Shown here piece after piece: positions 37,873 through 46,493 of a stretch of 64,000 nt of DNA (the first letter of the stretch is position 1; the number at the start of each line of letters is the position of its first letter). The position numbers were made by a program, and so were the translations under genes. Under the pieces are notes generated by a model. The model searched no databases. It was not told the DNA's origin and worked only from the letters and a program-made list of their open reading frames with translations. This stretch comes from Marinomonas foliarum (GTDB lineage: Bacteria; Pseudomonadota; Gammaproteobacteria; Pseudomonadales; Marinomonadaceae): the NCBI RefSeq assembly GCF_003337275.1, contig NZ_QPJQ01000010.1, positions 1-64,000 on the forward strand, written 5' to 3'.

Positions 37873-38646
37873 ATGACAGTGTATTTTATTGGCGCCGGCC
37901 CTGGTGATCCTGATTTGATGACAGTGAAAGCGGTCAGAACCATGGAGCGCTGCCCGATTGTTCTTTATGCTGGTTCCTTGATTCCACCACAGGTGATCGA
38001 TAGTGTCCGTGGTACTGCCGAAGCGATTTACGATACGGCCGAAATGAATCTAGATGAAACCACAGCAGTCATCGAAAAAGCGGCTCAAGAAGGCAAAGAC
38101 GTTGCTCGCTTACAGTCTGGTGACCCTGCTTTATATGGTGCGATTGGCGAGCAAATTCGTCGTTTAGAAGCATTAGATATTGATTATGAAGTCATTCCTG
38201 GTGTTAGTGCTGTGGCGGCATCGGCTGCGTTACTACGCAAAGAATTGACCTTATCAGGTGTCTCTCAAACCGTTATTATGACGCGCTATGAAGGCAAAAC
38301 ACCTTTCCCAGAACGAGAGCGTTTGCCTGCTTTAGCACAAAGTGGTGCGACGTTAGCTATTCATCTTGGAATTACTCGTATCCATAAAATCGTCGAAGAA
38401 CTGATTCCTCATTATGGTGAAGATTGCCCCGTTGCTGTGTGTTATCGCACTAGTTGGCCAGATCAAGACTATGTGGTGGGAACTTTAGCGGATATTGTTG
38501 CCAAAGTAAGAGAGAAAAAATTCACTCGCACCAGTTTGATATTGGTCGGGAAGGTATTAGACACAGAAGATTTTGCAGACTCCTATTTATACGACAAAGG
38601 ACAGGCACACATCTTTCGTAAGATACATAAGTCTAAGAAAACATAA
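37873..38646 (+). CDS. cobM: Precorrin-4 C11-methyltransferase
   Basis: A 257-residue tetrapyrrole methylase. FIGAGPGDPDLMTVKA is the SAM-binding start, and LQSGDPALYGAIGEQIRRL (about 80) and VIPGVSAVAASAALL (about 108) mark CobM/CbiF. It adds the C11 methyl group to precorrin-4 after CobJ has acted, so its position 25 bases downstream follows the pathway order. AGGTAAGTG precedes the ATG. Length equals the family norm. Confidence 0.94.
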   Translation: MTVYFIGAGPGDPDLMTVKAVRTMERCPIVLYAGSLIPPQVIDSVRGTAEAIYDTAEMNLDETTAVIEKAAQEGKDVARLQSGDPALYGAIGEQIRRLEALDIDYEVIPGVSAVAASAALLRKELTLSGVSQTVIMTRYEGKTPFPERERLPALAQSGATLAIHLGITRIHKIVEELIPHYGEDCPVAVCYRTSWPDQDYVVGTLADIVAKVREKKFTRTSLILVGKVLDTEDFADSYLYDKGQAHIFRKIHKSKKT

Positions 38647-38684
38647 TTTTAAAATATTATCCCTTAAAGTAAGAAGGATGAATC

Positions 38685-39767
38685 ATGCAGTTGAATAAAA
38701 TTCCAACAACAATTGTGACTGGCTTTTTGGGCAGTGGTAAAACAACCTTATTATCCAATGTGCTAAAGCAAGCGGCAGGCAAACGTATCGCCGTGATCGT
38801 TAACGAATTTGGCGAGCTAGACATAGATTCCGATCTATTGCGCTCTTGTCCACTTGATTGCCCAGAAGGCGTGGAAGAAGGAAACCAGCGCAGTGACGAC
38901 GGCTTTTACGAATTGGCGAACGGCTGTATTTGCTGCACGGTAGAAGAAGAGTTTTTACCTGTCATGCAGCAGCTTGTTGCTCGCCGTGATGATATAGATC
39001 ATATCCTGATTGAAACCAGCGGTTTGGCGTTGCCAAAACCTTTGGTGCAAGCCTTCAACTGGCCGGGCATCAAAGAGCATTGCACCGTCGATGCGGTGAT
39101 TACCGTGGTTGATGGTGCGGCTGTGGCTGCAGGCCGTTTTGCTCATGATGAAGGTAAGGTACAAGCCCAGCGCCTAGCTGATGAAAGTCTGGATCACGAT
39201 CCTAGCTTGCAGGAATTATTAGATGATCAGCTAAGTGCGGCAGACTTGGTGGTGGTTAGTAAAAACGACTTACTCAATGACGAAGAACGTGCTCGCGTGC
39301 AGGCGATTATTGCTCACGAAGTGCCAAGCACAGTCAAAACCGTTTATATCGAAAATGGTGAAGCGGCTCTGGATGTTTTGTTGGGCATCGACGCAGCAAC
39401 GGAAAGTCGAATCGATGAAGTTCACAACCATCACGATCATCATCACGCCCATGGCGAGCATCATGATCATGCGCATGATCATTTTGATTCTTTTGTGGTT
39501 ACTTTGGGCGAAGTGCAATCTGATCTTTTACAAGACACTTTAACTCAGTTGGTTGAAGAGCATAATATCTTTCGTGTAAAAGGTTTTGCTGCCGTTCATG
39601 GCAAACCTATGCGCCAAGTGTTTCAAGTGGTTGGAACGCGTTTGGATCGATATTTTGACCGTTTATGGCAACCAGAAGAAGTGCGTAAAACTCAGTTGGT
39701 GTTTATTGGTAAAGGCATTAGTAAAGAGCAGATTGAGAATATATTACACGATGCTTTGAGTGCTTAA
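38685..39767 (+). CDS. cobW: CobW family metal-chaperone GTPase
   Basis: A 360-residue G3E GTPase linked to cobalt delivery in B12 synthesis. P-loop TGFLGSGKTTLL is at about residue 12, the CxCC metal motif is in GCICCTVEEEFL (about 85), and NKxD appears as SKND (about 190). A His-rich stretch (HNHHDHHHAHGEHHDHAH, about residues 245-265) separates it from the CobW C-terminal domain (about 270-358). The His cluster can hold metal ions. It sits between cobM and cobN, its usual neighbour and likely client. AAGGAT precedes the ATG. Confidence 0.93.
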   Translation: MQLNKIPTTIVTGFLGSGKTTLLSNVLKQAAGKRIAVIVNEFGELDIDSDLLRSCPLDCPEGVEEGNQRSDDGFYELANGCICCTVEEEFLPVMQQLVARRDDIDHILIETSGLALPKPLVQAFNWPGIKEHCTVDAVITVVDGAAVAAGRFAHDEGKVQAQRLADESLDHDPSLQELLDDQLSAADLVVVSKNDLLNDEERARVQAIIAHEVPSTVKTVYIENGEAALDVLLGIDAATESRIDEVHNHHDHHHAHGEHHDHAHDHFDSFVVTLGEVQSDLLQDTLTQLVEEHNIFRVKGFAAVHGKPMRQVFQVVGTRLDRYFDRLWQPEEVRKTQLVFIGKGISKEQIENILHDALSA

Positions 39768-39850
39768 CCCCCTCCCAGCCTCCCCCTTGAAAAGGGGGAG
39801 GAGCTAGACATTCCCTCCCCTTGCTAAGGGGAGGGTTAGGGAGGGGTTAA
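39764..39850. repeat. Three-arm palindromic repeat before cobN
   Basis: Outer arms TTAACCCC(C)CTCCC (39764-39776, one extra C) and GGGAGGGGTTAA (39839-39850) enclose two perfect hairpins: CCTCCCCCTT-GAA-AAGGGGGAGG (39779-39801) and CCCTCCCCTT-GCT-AAGGGGAGGG (39813-39835). Folded, it makes a three-way junction. Shorter relatives occur at 63040-63065 and 63596-63620. The left arm overlaps the cobW stop region. Likely a dispersed non-coding element. Confidence 0.85.
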
Positions 39851-39884
39851 GAGGGCTATGCAAAGCTCGTAATGGAAAAGCTAT

Positions 39885-39910
39885 GGATTCCCGCTTTCGC
39901 GAGAATGACG
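39885..39910. repeat. ATTCCCGC/GCGGGAAT-type short palindrome (copy 1)
   Basis: GGATTCCCGCTTTCGCGAGAATGACG is closely matched by GATTCCCGCCCTTCGCGGGAATGACG at 63159-63184. Both copies lie near the CCCCTT hairpins, so they seem to belong to one composite element. Translated, this motif gives a recurring SRKRES string that appears only in spurious reading frames here. Confidence 0.7.
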
Positions 39911-39940
39911 AGTGAGTAAAAGAAACAAACTGGAGAAAGA

Positions 39941-42900
39941 GTGCACTTATTAGCAGCCAAACCGGGTGGCTTTGTTGACGACGAAGGGATTGTCGATCTT
40001 GGACAAACACCAGCAGACTTAGTCATTTTGGCCGCGGCGGATAGTGTACTCGGTGCGCTTGGTAGCGCGCTGGACGAGATAGCTTCTTTTCATGGCTCCG
40101 ATGATGGATTGGAGCGCCTACGATTACCGAGTGTTCGCCTTGCCAATTGGATGCAGTTGGTCAAACCGGCTGCTTATGATTTGTACGAGCACAAGGTGCT
40201 TGATCATGCCAAGGTCGTTATTGTCTCACTATTGGGTGGCGAGCATTATTGGGAATATGGTTTCCAGCGACTACAAGAGTGGGCGAGAGCCAAAGCTGGC
40301 CGAACACTGATTGTGGTGCCAGGGGACGATTCACAAGATCCTTCGTTAACAAGGGTCTCTACCGCAAAGCCAGAAGACTGCCATCGAGTGTGGCGTTATC
40401 TGCGTGAAAGTGGCCAAGCAAACTCTCAGCAATTGTTCTATTTCCTCACGGATCACTACTTCGGCACGCCTTGCCATTGGCAAGAGCCAGCCCCTTTGCC
40501 AAGTGCGCTTATTTATCATGCTGGTCATTCCTCTAGTTTTGCCCAGTGGCAAAACCATTATTCCGATGAATTAGCGCAAGGCTCGCCTGTTGCTATCTTG
40601 GCGTTTTATCGTTCCCATCTACAAAGCGGTAACACTGCGATGTTTGATGGTCTTATCGAGATATTAAAGCAAGAAGGTCTAGTGCCGCTTGCTGTAGCAG
40701 TGAGCTCTCTCAAAGACGATGTATCGGTGGGCTTGATCGAGTCGTTAGTGGAACGCACACAAGCCAAGGTGATTTTAAATACCACTGGTTTCGCTGCCAA
40801 TCGCGTGGGAAGTCCTGATCTGGCTTCTGAGCCAACGGATTTTCAATCAGCCTTTGCTTCTCCTATTCCGGTTTTACAGTTGATTCTTTCTGGTAGTACC
40901 GAAGAGGATTGGCAAGGGCAAACTCAAGGCCTTCGCAGCCGTGATGTCGCCATGCAAATCGTCTTGCCAGAAATGGACGGGCGTATTATCACGCGAGCTG
41001 TGAGCTTCAAGGCTTTGAGTCATTACAATGACATTGCTCAAGTGGATTTGGTGCGTTACGAATTACAGGAAGAGCGCGCACGTTTTGTTGCTCAACTTGC
41101 TAAGCGTTTTGCTAATTTGGCTAGCAAACCAAATCATGAAAAACGCATCGCCTTTGTGTTAGCAAACTACCCAACCAAAGATGGTCGTATTGGTAACGGC
41201 GTTGGTTTGGATACGCCAGCCTCGGCAGTGAATCTATTAAAAGCCTTAGAAGCCGCAGGTTATCCTATCGACAACATTCCCGATCACGGCAACGCCTTGA
41301 TCGAAGAATTGCTCGGCGCTGTGACCAATAATCCCAACACCTTGCATGAGCGCGGTTGCTGGCAAAGCCTCGTTTTAGAAGACTACTTACATTATTTCTA
41401 TCAGTTGCCGTTGGAATGCCAGAACGCGGTTTGGGATCGCTGGGGGCCGCCAGAAGACGATCATAAATGCCGCGAGCAAAATGGCCAGAGACGCATCATG
41501 TTGGCAGGCATTCGCTTAGGGGAAACCTTTGTTGGTATTCAGCCGGCCCGTGGTTTTAATTTAGATTTGGCAGCGAATTATCATGACCCAGATTTGATTC
41601 CGCCTCACAGCTATTTGGCTTTTTACTTTTGGTTGCGTCACGTCTACAAAGTCGATGCCTTTGTTCATGTGGGGAAACATGGCAACCTTGAATGGTTACC
41701 GGGCAAAGGCACGGCTTTGTCGGCTTCTTGCTGGCCGGATATTGCTCTTGGGCCAATGCCACACTTTTATCCCTTTATCGTCAATGATCCGGGGGAAGGA
41801 GCGCAAGCCAAACGCCGCACGCAAGCGGTGATTATCGATCATCTGATGCCGCCCATGACCCGTGCTGAAACCTATGGTGACATGGCCGAGCTAGAAAATT
41901 TAGTCGATGAATATTACCAAGCCATGGGCATGGATGTACGCCGTGAAACCTGGCTACGTGAGCAGATTCTTGAAAAGGTCCAAACCACGCATCTGCTTGA
42001 AGAGCTGGCAGGCGTGCAAGCGGACAATGATGAATCTGTACTAGAAGGTTTAGATACCTATTTATGTGAAATCAAAGAAGCACAAATTCGCCATGGACTG
42101 CATCGTCTAGGGGAATTGCCAGAAGACGATAAACTTGCCGATACGCTGGTGGCTTTGTTGCGTTTGTCTCGTGGAAGTGAGGTTTCCAGTCAAGGCATTC
42201 TACACGCCTTAGTCAAAGACTTGTCGCTGGAACAAGACGATTTTGATCCGATGAAAAGTGAGCGAACACCTTGGTTCGGCAATAAGCCTGAGTTTTTACA
42301 ATCAGTAAGCGAACTAACGTGGCGGACTCATGCTGACACCAAGGAACGCTTGGAACTATTTGCCAAAGAGCTGGTTTTGAGCCATTTGATTGGAGAAGGC
42401 TTCACTGATGAGTTGGCAACAAAACTCCCTCAAACCGCCGTGTTATTGGCGCACAGTAAAAAACGCTTATTGGTTGCTTTGCAGCAAAGTGCTCATGATG
42501 AAATTCAGGCGTTAATAACAGGATTGGCGGGTGGTTTTATTCCCCCAGGCCCAAGCGGCGCTCCGACACGTGGCCGGCTTGATACCTTGCCTACCGGGCG
42601 CAATTTTTTCTCTGTGGATAATCGCGCTATTCCTTCGCCTGCAGCCTGGGCAATAGGTCAGCAGTCAGCCGAAGCGCTTATTCAGCGCCACTTGCAAGAG
42701 CATGGTGATTATCCGAAAGATTTAGGTTTGTCCGTATGGGGAACGGCCACTATGCGAACTGGCGGCGATGATATTGCCCAAGCGTTTGCTTTGATGGGGG
42801 TTCGTCCTATTTGGGCGCCGGGGTCAAACCGTGTGACTGATTTTGAAATCCTTTCTTGCATGCAATTAGGTCGTCCACGAGTGGATGTTACCCTGCGTGT

Positions 42901-43816
42901 TTCTGGCTTCTTTCGAGATGCTTTCGCCAACGTTATGCGACTCTATGATGCGGCAGTGCAGGCTATTGCAGATTATCAAGAGCCTGGCACAGGCAATGTG
43001 ATTCGCGCCAATGTGGAAGCGCGCAAAAGTAAATTGCTTGCTCAAGGTATGAGTGAAACTGAGTCAAATCGTCAAGCCACTTATCGTGTGTTCGGCAGCA
43101 AACCGGGCGCTTATGGGGCTGGTTTGCAAGGTTTGATCGATGAGCGTTGCTGGGACACCAAAGCGGATTTGGCGGAAGCTTATGTGAACTGGGGCGGTTA
43201 CGCGTATGACGGTAATAATTACAATGGTAAACAAGACGGTATAGAGGCTAAGTCCGCCTTTGTTGAGCGTTTGTCTCAATTAGATGCCGTCGTGCAAAAC
43301 CAAGATAACCGTGAGCACGATATTCTTGACTCGGACGATTATTATCAATTCCAAGGTGGCATGGCCAACGCGGTAACAGAGTTTAGCGGCCAAGCGCCGA
43401 GTGTTTATCATAGCGATCATTCCAATCCGAGTTCGCCAAAAATTCGTACCTTAAAAGAAGAGCTGAATCGTGTGGTGCGTTCGCGGGTGCTGAACCCCAA
43501 ATGGATCGACGCTATGCAAACTCACGGTTATAAAGGTGCGTTTGAAATGACGGCGACCGTAGATTATTTGTTTGCCTACGATGCGACGACAGATCTGGTG
43601 GCGGATTATCAATATGAGCAAGTAACTGATCGGTTATTGCTGGATCCAGACAACCAAGCCTTTATGCGCGATAATAACCCTCACGCGCTAGAAGAAATGG
43701 GTGAGCGCTTATTAGAAGCCATCCAGCGAGGCATGTGGCAGAACGCCGATGTACATCGTGAAAAAATACAATCCTTGTTGCTTGATTTAGATCAGCAACA
43801 AGAACAACGTCAGTGA
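39941..43816 (+). CDS. cobN: Cobaltochelatase subunit CobN
   Basis: A 1291-residue member of the CobN/magnesium-chelatase subunit H family, the large subunit that inserts cobalt into hydrogenobyrinate a,c-diamide in the aerobic B12 route, powered by CobS and CobT. Recognised stretches include FVHVGKHGNLEWLPGKG (about residue 575), LPTGRNFFSVDNRAIPSP (about 885) and GSKPGAYGAGLQGLIDE (about 1050). Length is in the family range (about 1250-1300). The start is GTG with GGAGAAAGA upstream. cobS and cobT are not in this window. A palindromic repeat separates it from cobW. Confidence 0.95.
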   Translation: MHLLAAKPGGFVDDEGIVDLGQTPADLVILAAADSVLGALGSALDEIASFHGSDDGLERLRLPSVRLANWMQLVKPAAYDLYEHKVLDHAKVVIVSLLGGEHYWEYGFQRLQEWARAKAGRTLIVVPGDDSQDPSLTRVSTAKPEDCHRVWRYLRESGQANSQQLFYFLTDHYFGTPCHWQEPAPLPSALIYHAGHSSSFAQWQNHYSDELAQGSPVAILAFYRSHLQSGNTAMFDGLIEILKQEGLVPLAVAVSSLKDDVSVGLIESLVERTQAKVILNTTGFAANRVGSPDLASEPTDFQSAFASPIPVLQLILSGSTEEDWQGQTQGLRSRDVAMQIVLPEMDGRIITRAVSFKALSHYNDIAQVDLVRYELQEERARFVAQLAKRFANLASKPNHEKRIAFVLANYPTKDGRIGNGVGLDTPASAVNLLKALEAAGYPIDNIPDHGNALIEELLGAVTNNPNTLHERGCWQSLVLEDYLHYFYQLPLECQNAVWDRWGPPEDDHKCREQNGQRRIMLAGIRLGETFVGIQPARGFNLDLAANYHDPDLIPPHSYLAFYFWLRHVYKVDAFVHVGKHGNLEWLPGKGTALSASCWPDIALGPMPHFYPFIVNDPGEGAQAKRRTQAVIIDHLMPPMTRAETYGDMAELENLVDEYYQAMGMDVRRETWLREQILEKVQTTHLLEELAGVQADNDESVLEGLDTYLCEIKEAQIRHGLHRLGELPEDDKLADTLVALLRLSRGSEVSSQGILHALVKDLSLEQDDFDPMKSERTPWFGNKPEFLQSVSELTWRTHADTKERLELFAKELVLSHLIGEGFTDELATKLPQTAVLLAHSKKRLLVALQQSAHDEIQALITGLAGGFIPPGPSGAPTRGRLDTLPTGRNFFSVDNRAIPSPAAWAIGQQSAEALIQRHLQEHGDYPKDLGLSVWGTATMRTGGDDIAQAFALMGVRPIWAPGSNRVTDFEILSCMQLGRPRVDVTLRVSGFFRDAFANVMRLYDAAVQAIADYQEPGTGNVIRANVEARKSKLLAQGMSETESNRQATYRVFGSKPGAYGAGLQGLIDERCWDTKADLAEAYVNWGGYAYDGNNYNGKQDGIEAKSAFVERLSQLDAVVQNQDNREHDILDSDDYYQFQGGMANAVTEFSGQAPSVYHSDHSNPSSPKIRTLKEELNRVVRSRVLNPKWIDAMQTHGYKGAFEMTATVDYLFAYDATTDLVADYQYEQVTDRLLLDPDNQAFMRDNNPHALEEMGERLLEAIQRGMWQNADVHREKIQSLLLDLDQQQEQRQ

Positions 43817-43895
43817 TCTTGGGCAGAAGATCGCTTGTAACCTTGCTAGTTGTATTTAGACTAATGACTAGCTGAGATGAATAAAGTAGAGAGAA

Positions 43896-45140
43896 ATGAT
43901 GAGTAATAGAGAACAGGCCAAAAAGGGCATTATGATTTGTGGTCACGGCAGCCGTGATAAAGATGCTGAACGTGAATTTGGCCTAGTGGCGAAAGGACTT
44001 AAAGCGCGCTATCCCGATCTTCCGGTGGAGTACGGCTTTCTAGAGTTTTCTGCTCCAAACATTCATATGGGTTTAAACAGCTTGGTTGACCAAGGTGTTG
44101 AAGAAATCTATGCCGTGCCGGGAATGCTCTTTGCTGCGACGCATGCGAAAAATGACATTCCTTCTGTATTGACCACCTACGAAGAAAAACACCCAGGTTT
44201 AAAGATCACTTATGGGCGTGAATTAGGCTTGCAAGATGACATGATCGACGCCTTTCAAGCGCGCATTTATGAATCCCTTGGTCTTGATCCAGAAAATCCG
44301 CCAGAAAACCTTTATGACACCATGTTGGTGGTGGTTGGTCGTGGTACATCTGATACCTCTGCCAATGCCGAAGCGGCGAAGCTAACACGTATTGTTAATG
44401 AGAACATGGGCTTTGGTTGGGCGGACACTGTGTATTCTGGCGTGACTTATCCGTCTGTTGGTGTCGGTCTTGAAAAGTTAATGAAGCTTGGCTTTAAACG
44501 CATTGTTGTTGCTCCGTACTTTTTGTTTACGGGTCGATTGATCAAGCGTATTCAGGGCTATGTTGATAAGGTTGCTCAAGAGAACCAAGCGATTGAGTTT
44601 ATTCAAACGCCTTACTTGAATGATCACCCTCGTGTTATTGATGCTTTCCAGAACCGTGTAGAAGAAATCATGCAGGGTGAATTACAAACTGGCGAAGAAA
44701 GCTTGATGAATTCCTTCAAGCGTCGTCTTGCTGCAGGCGAAGTGGATGTTCATCATCACCATGCCGAATTTGTTGATCCTCAAGACGATACGCAAGGATT
44801 GTCGGAATCCGATGCTAAGCACTTCACGAGTGTGATCCAGTCGGCAGATCATGGGCATTCATCAGTATTGAATCCAAATGGTCATTCCCATGGACATGAT
44901 CACAGTCACGGGCATCCCCATGGTCATAGCCACTCTCATGATCATAGCCACTCTCATGATCATTCCCATGGACATAGCCATGGCGTTTATAAACACATTG
45001 GTCATCCAATGGGGCCGCGTACCATGATTGGAGAAGGGATTTGTTGCTGCTTTATGGGGCAGTTTACTGATGAAATTTTGGAAGAAGAGAAAGGCAAAAT
45101 CGACGGAGATTGCACGAAGACAGCATTTGCTCATAGATAA
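43896..45140 (+). CDS. cbiX: Long CbiX-like sirohydrochlorin chelatase with His-rich and Cys-rich tail
   Basis: A 414-residue protein with two CbiX-type half-domains: the first (about 12-125) starts IMICGHGSRDKDAEREF, where His is the metal-binding residue, and the second (about 145-255) starts VVVGRGTSDTSANAEAAK, where that His is replaced by Arg. A long His-rich region follows (about 285-365), then a cysteine cluster ICCCFMGQF near 383 and a last Cys in DGDCTK. Long CbiX proteins of Bacillus also carry a His-rich stretch and Fe-S cysteines. CbiX inserts cobalt (or iron, as SirB) into sirohydrochlorin. It lies 79 bases after cobN and ends before a strong terminator. Confidence 0.85.
   Translation: MMSNREQAKKGIMICGHGSRDKDAEREFGLVAKGLKARYPDLPVEYGFLEFSAPNIHMGLNSLVDQGVEEIYAVPGMLFAATHAKNDIPSVLTTYEEKHPGLKITYGRELGLQDDMIDAFQARIYESLGLDPENPPENLYDTMLVVVGRGTSDTSANAEAAKLTRIVNENMGFGWADTVYSGVTYPSVGVGLEKLMKLGFKRIVVAPYFLFTGRLIKRIQGYVDKVAQENQAIEFIQTPYLNDHPRVIDAFQNRVEEIMQGELQTGEESLMNSFKRRLAAGEVDVHHHHAEFVDPQDDTQGLSESDAKHFTSVIQSADHGHSSVLNPNGHSHGHDHSHGHPHGHSHSHDHSHSHDHSHGHSHGVYKHIGHPMGPRTMIGEGICCCFMGQFTDEILEEEKGKIDGDCTKTAFAHR
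44925..44960 (+). repeat. Perfect 18-base tandem duplication in cbiX
   Basis: CATAGCCACTCTCATGAT occurs twice without a gap (44925-44942, 44943-44960), encoding part of the HSHDHS repeat. It is a multiple of three, so the frame is kept. Such a repeat can expand or contract by slippage, varying the length of the His-rich tract. Confidence 0.92.
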
Positions 45141-45160
45141 TGGATCTTGTTTTAAACACA

Positions 45161-45191
45161 AAAAAACCAGAGCTCATGCTCTGGTTTTTTT
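45161..45191. terminator. Bidirectional terminator after cbiX
   Basis: AAAAAACCAGAGC-TCAT-GCTCTGGTTTTTT, a 13-bp perfect stem with T-tracts on both strands, between convergent cbiX and the carboxynorspermidine dehydrogenase gene. Confidence 0.93.
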
Positions 45192-45218
45192 ATATTGATC
45201 ACTAAATTTAATCAATTA

Positions 45219-46457
45219 TTAAAACGTGAAAGGGTGGTCGCCCGTTTCGTCTTTAATGCGAGTCGGCAAGCCCATTTCGTTTAATAAACCTAAGAAAGGT
45301 CTTGGGTCAAGTTGCTCTACGTTGCGCATTTCTTTTGCATCCCAAGTGCCATTGGCAACTAGGATGGCAGCAGCAACTGGTGGAACGCCAGCGGTGTAAG
45401 AGATACCTTGGCTACCCACTTCGTTGTAAGCGTCTTTGTGGTCCGCTACGTTGTAGATAAATACTTCTCTTTCTTTGCCGTCTTTGATGCCTTTAACAAC
45501 ATCACCGATACAAGTCTTACCTGTGTACTCAGGAGCAAGAGAAGACGGATCAGGAAGCACGGCTTTAACGACTTTAAGCGGTACAACTTCTAAGCCTTCT
45601 GCCGTTTTAACTGGCTGTTCAGACAACAGTCCTAGGCTTTGTAATACAGTAAATACGTTGATGTAATGCTCACCAAAACCCATCCAAAAACGTACGTTTG
45701 GTACATTTAAGTTTTGAGAAATCGAATGTACTTCGTCATGGCCGCTCATGTAAGACGTTTGCTTTCCTACTACAGGCAGGTCATCTGTACGACTTACTTC
45801 AAACATCTTGTTGACGTTCCATTCGCGATTCTGCCATGAGTACACAACACCGGTAAATTCACGGAAGTTGATCTCAGGGTCGAAGTTAGTCGCGAAATAT
45901 TTACCATGGCTACCCGCGTTAATATCAATGATATCGATATCTGTTACGCTGTCGAAGTAATGGTTGTACGCAAGTGCTGCGTAGGCATTTACAACACCTG
46001 GATCAAAGCCAACACCTAGAATGGCGGTGATACCTTTTTCTTTACAGGCGTCACGACGCTTCCATTCGTAGTTTGCGTACCAAGGTGGTGTTTCACAGAT
46101 TTTTGCTGGATCTTCGTGGATTGCTGTATCTAAGTAAGCTGCCCCCGTTTCCATGCAAGCTTCAAGCACAGACATATTGATAAACGCTGAACCAACGTTA
46201 ATAACAATCTGGGATTCCGTTTCTTGAATCAGTTTAACGGTTGCTGGCACGTCAAGAGCGTTTAGGGCGAATGCTTGAATGCGGCCCTCTACTTTCATGC
46301 TGCCTTTGTCGAGGACACTGGATACAATATCGTCGCATTTCGAAACGCTGCGTGAAGCAATTGCGATATTGCCCAGTGTGTCATTGTGTTGGGCGCATTT
46401 GTGTGCCACAACTTGTGCCACGCCTCCGCCGCCAATAATGAGAACATTTTTTTTCAT
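45219..46457 (-). CDS. Carboxynorspermidine/carboxyspermidine dehydrogenase
   Basis: A 412-residue saccharopine-dehydrogenase-like enzyme. The NAD(P)-binding glycine motif VLIIGGGGVAQVVAHKC is at the N-terminus, GFDPGVVNAYAALA is at about residue 148, and AGSHGKYFATNFDPEINFRE at about 205 is characteristic of carboxynorspermidine synthases. The enzyme condenses aspartate semialdehyde with a diamine (putrescine or diaminopropane) to a carboxylated polyamine. The decarboxylase gene for the next step lies 36 bases upstream on the same strand. This is the alternative, aminopropyltransferase-independent route to spermidine or norspermidine found in Vibrio and other bacteria. Confidence 0.92.
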   Translation of the reverse strand: MKKNVLIIGGGGVAQVVAHKCAQHNDTLGNIAIASRSVSKCDDIVSSVLDKGSMKVEGRIQAFALNALDVPATVKLIQETESQIVINVGSAFINMSVLEACMETGAAYLDTAIHEDPAKICETPPWYANYEWKRRDACKEKGITAILGVGFDPGVVNAYAALAYNHYFDSVTDIDIIDINAGSHGKYFATNFDPEINFREFTGVVYSWQNREWNVNKMFEVSRTDDLPVVGKQTSYMSGHDEVHSISQNLNVPNVRFWMGFGEHYINVFTVLQSLGLLSEQPVKTAEGLEVVPLKVVKAVLPDPSSLAPEYTGKTCIGDVVKGIKDGKEREVFIYNVADHKDAYNEVGSQGISYTAGVPPVAAAILVANGTWDAKEMRNVEQLDPRPFLGLLNEMGLPTRIKDETGDHPFTF

Positions 46458-46493
46458 GGTAGTGCTTTCTCCAAAGTAGTAATCGAAGCAGAA

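Noticed and set aside
39270-39518. Met/Ile-rich antisense frame in cobW
   Set aside because: It arises from reading the His codons (CAT/CAC) of the His-rich tract on the other strand.
39804-40010. Open frame of 68 codons on the minus strand before cobN
   Set aside because: It reads through the palindromic element and the cobN start; its SRKRES string is simply the translated repeat.
44925-44960. Possible CRISPR-like repeat
   Set aside because: Two direct copies without spacers, in frame within cbiX, coding for the His-rich tract.
44862-45161. Antisense frame in cbiX
   Set aside because: Same cause: complement of the His-rich and tandem-repeat region; no ribosome site.
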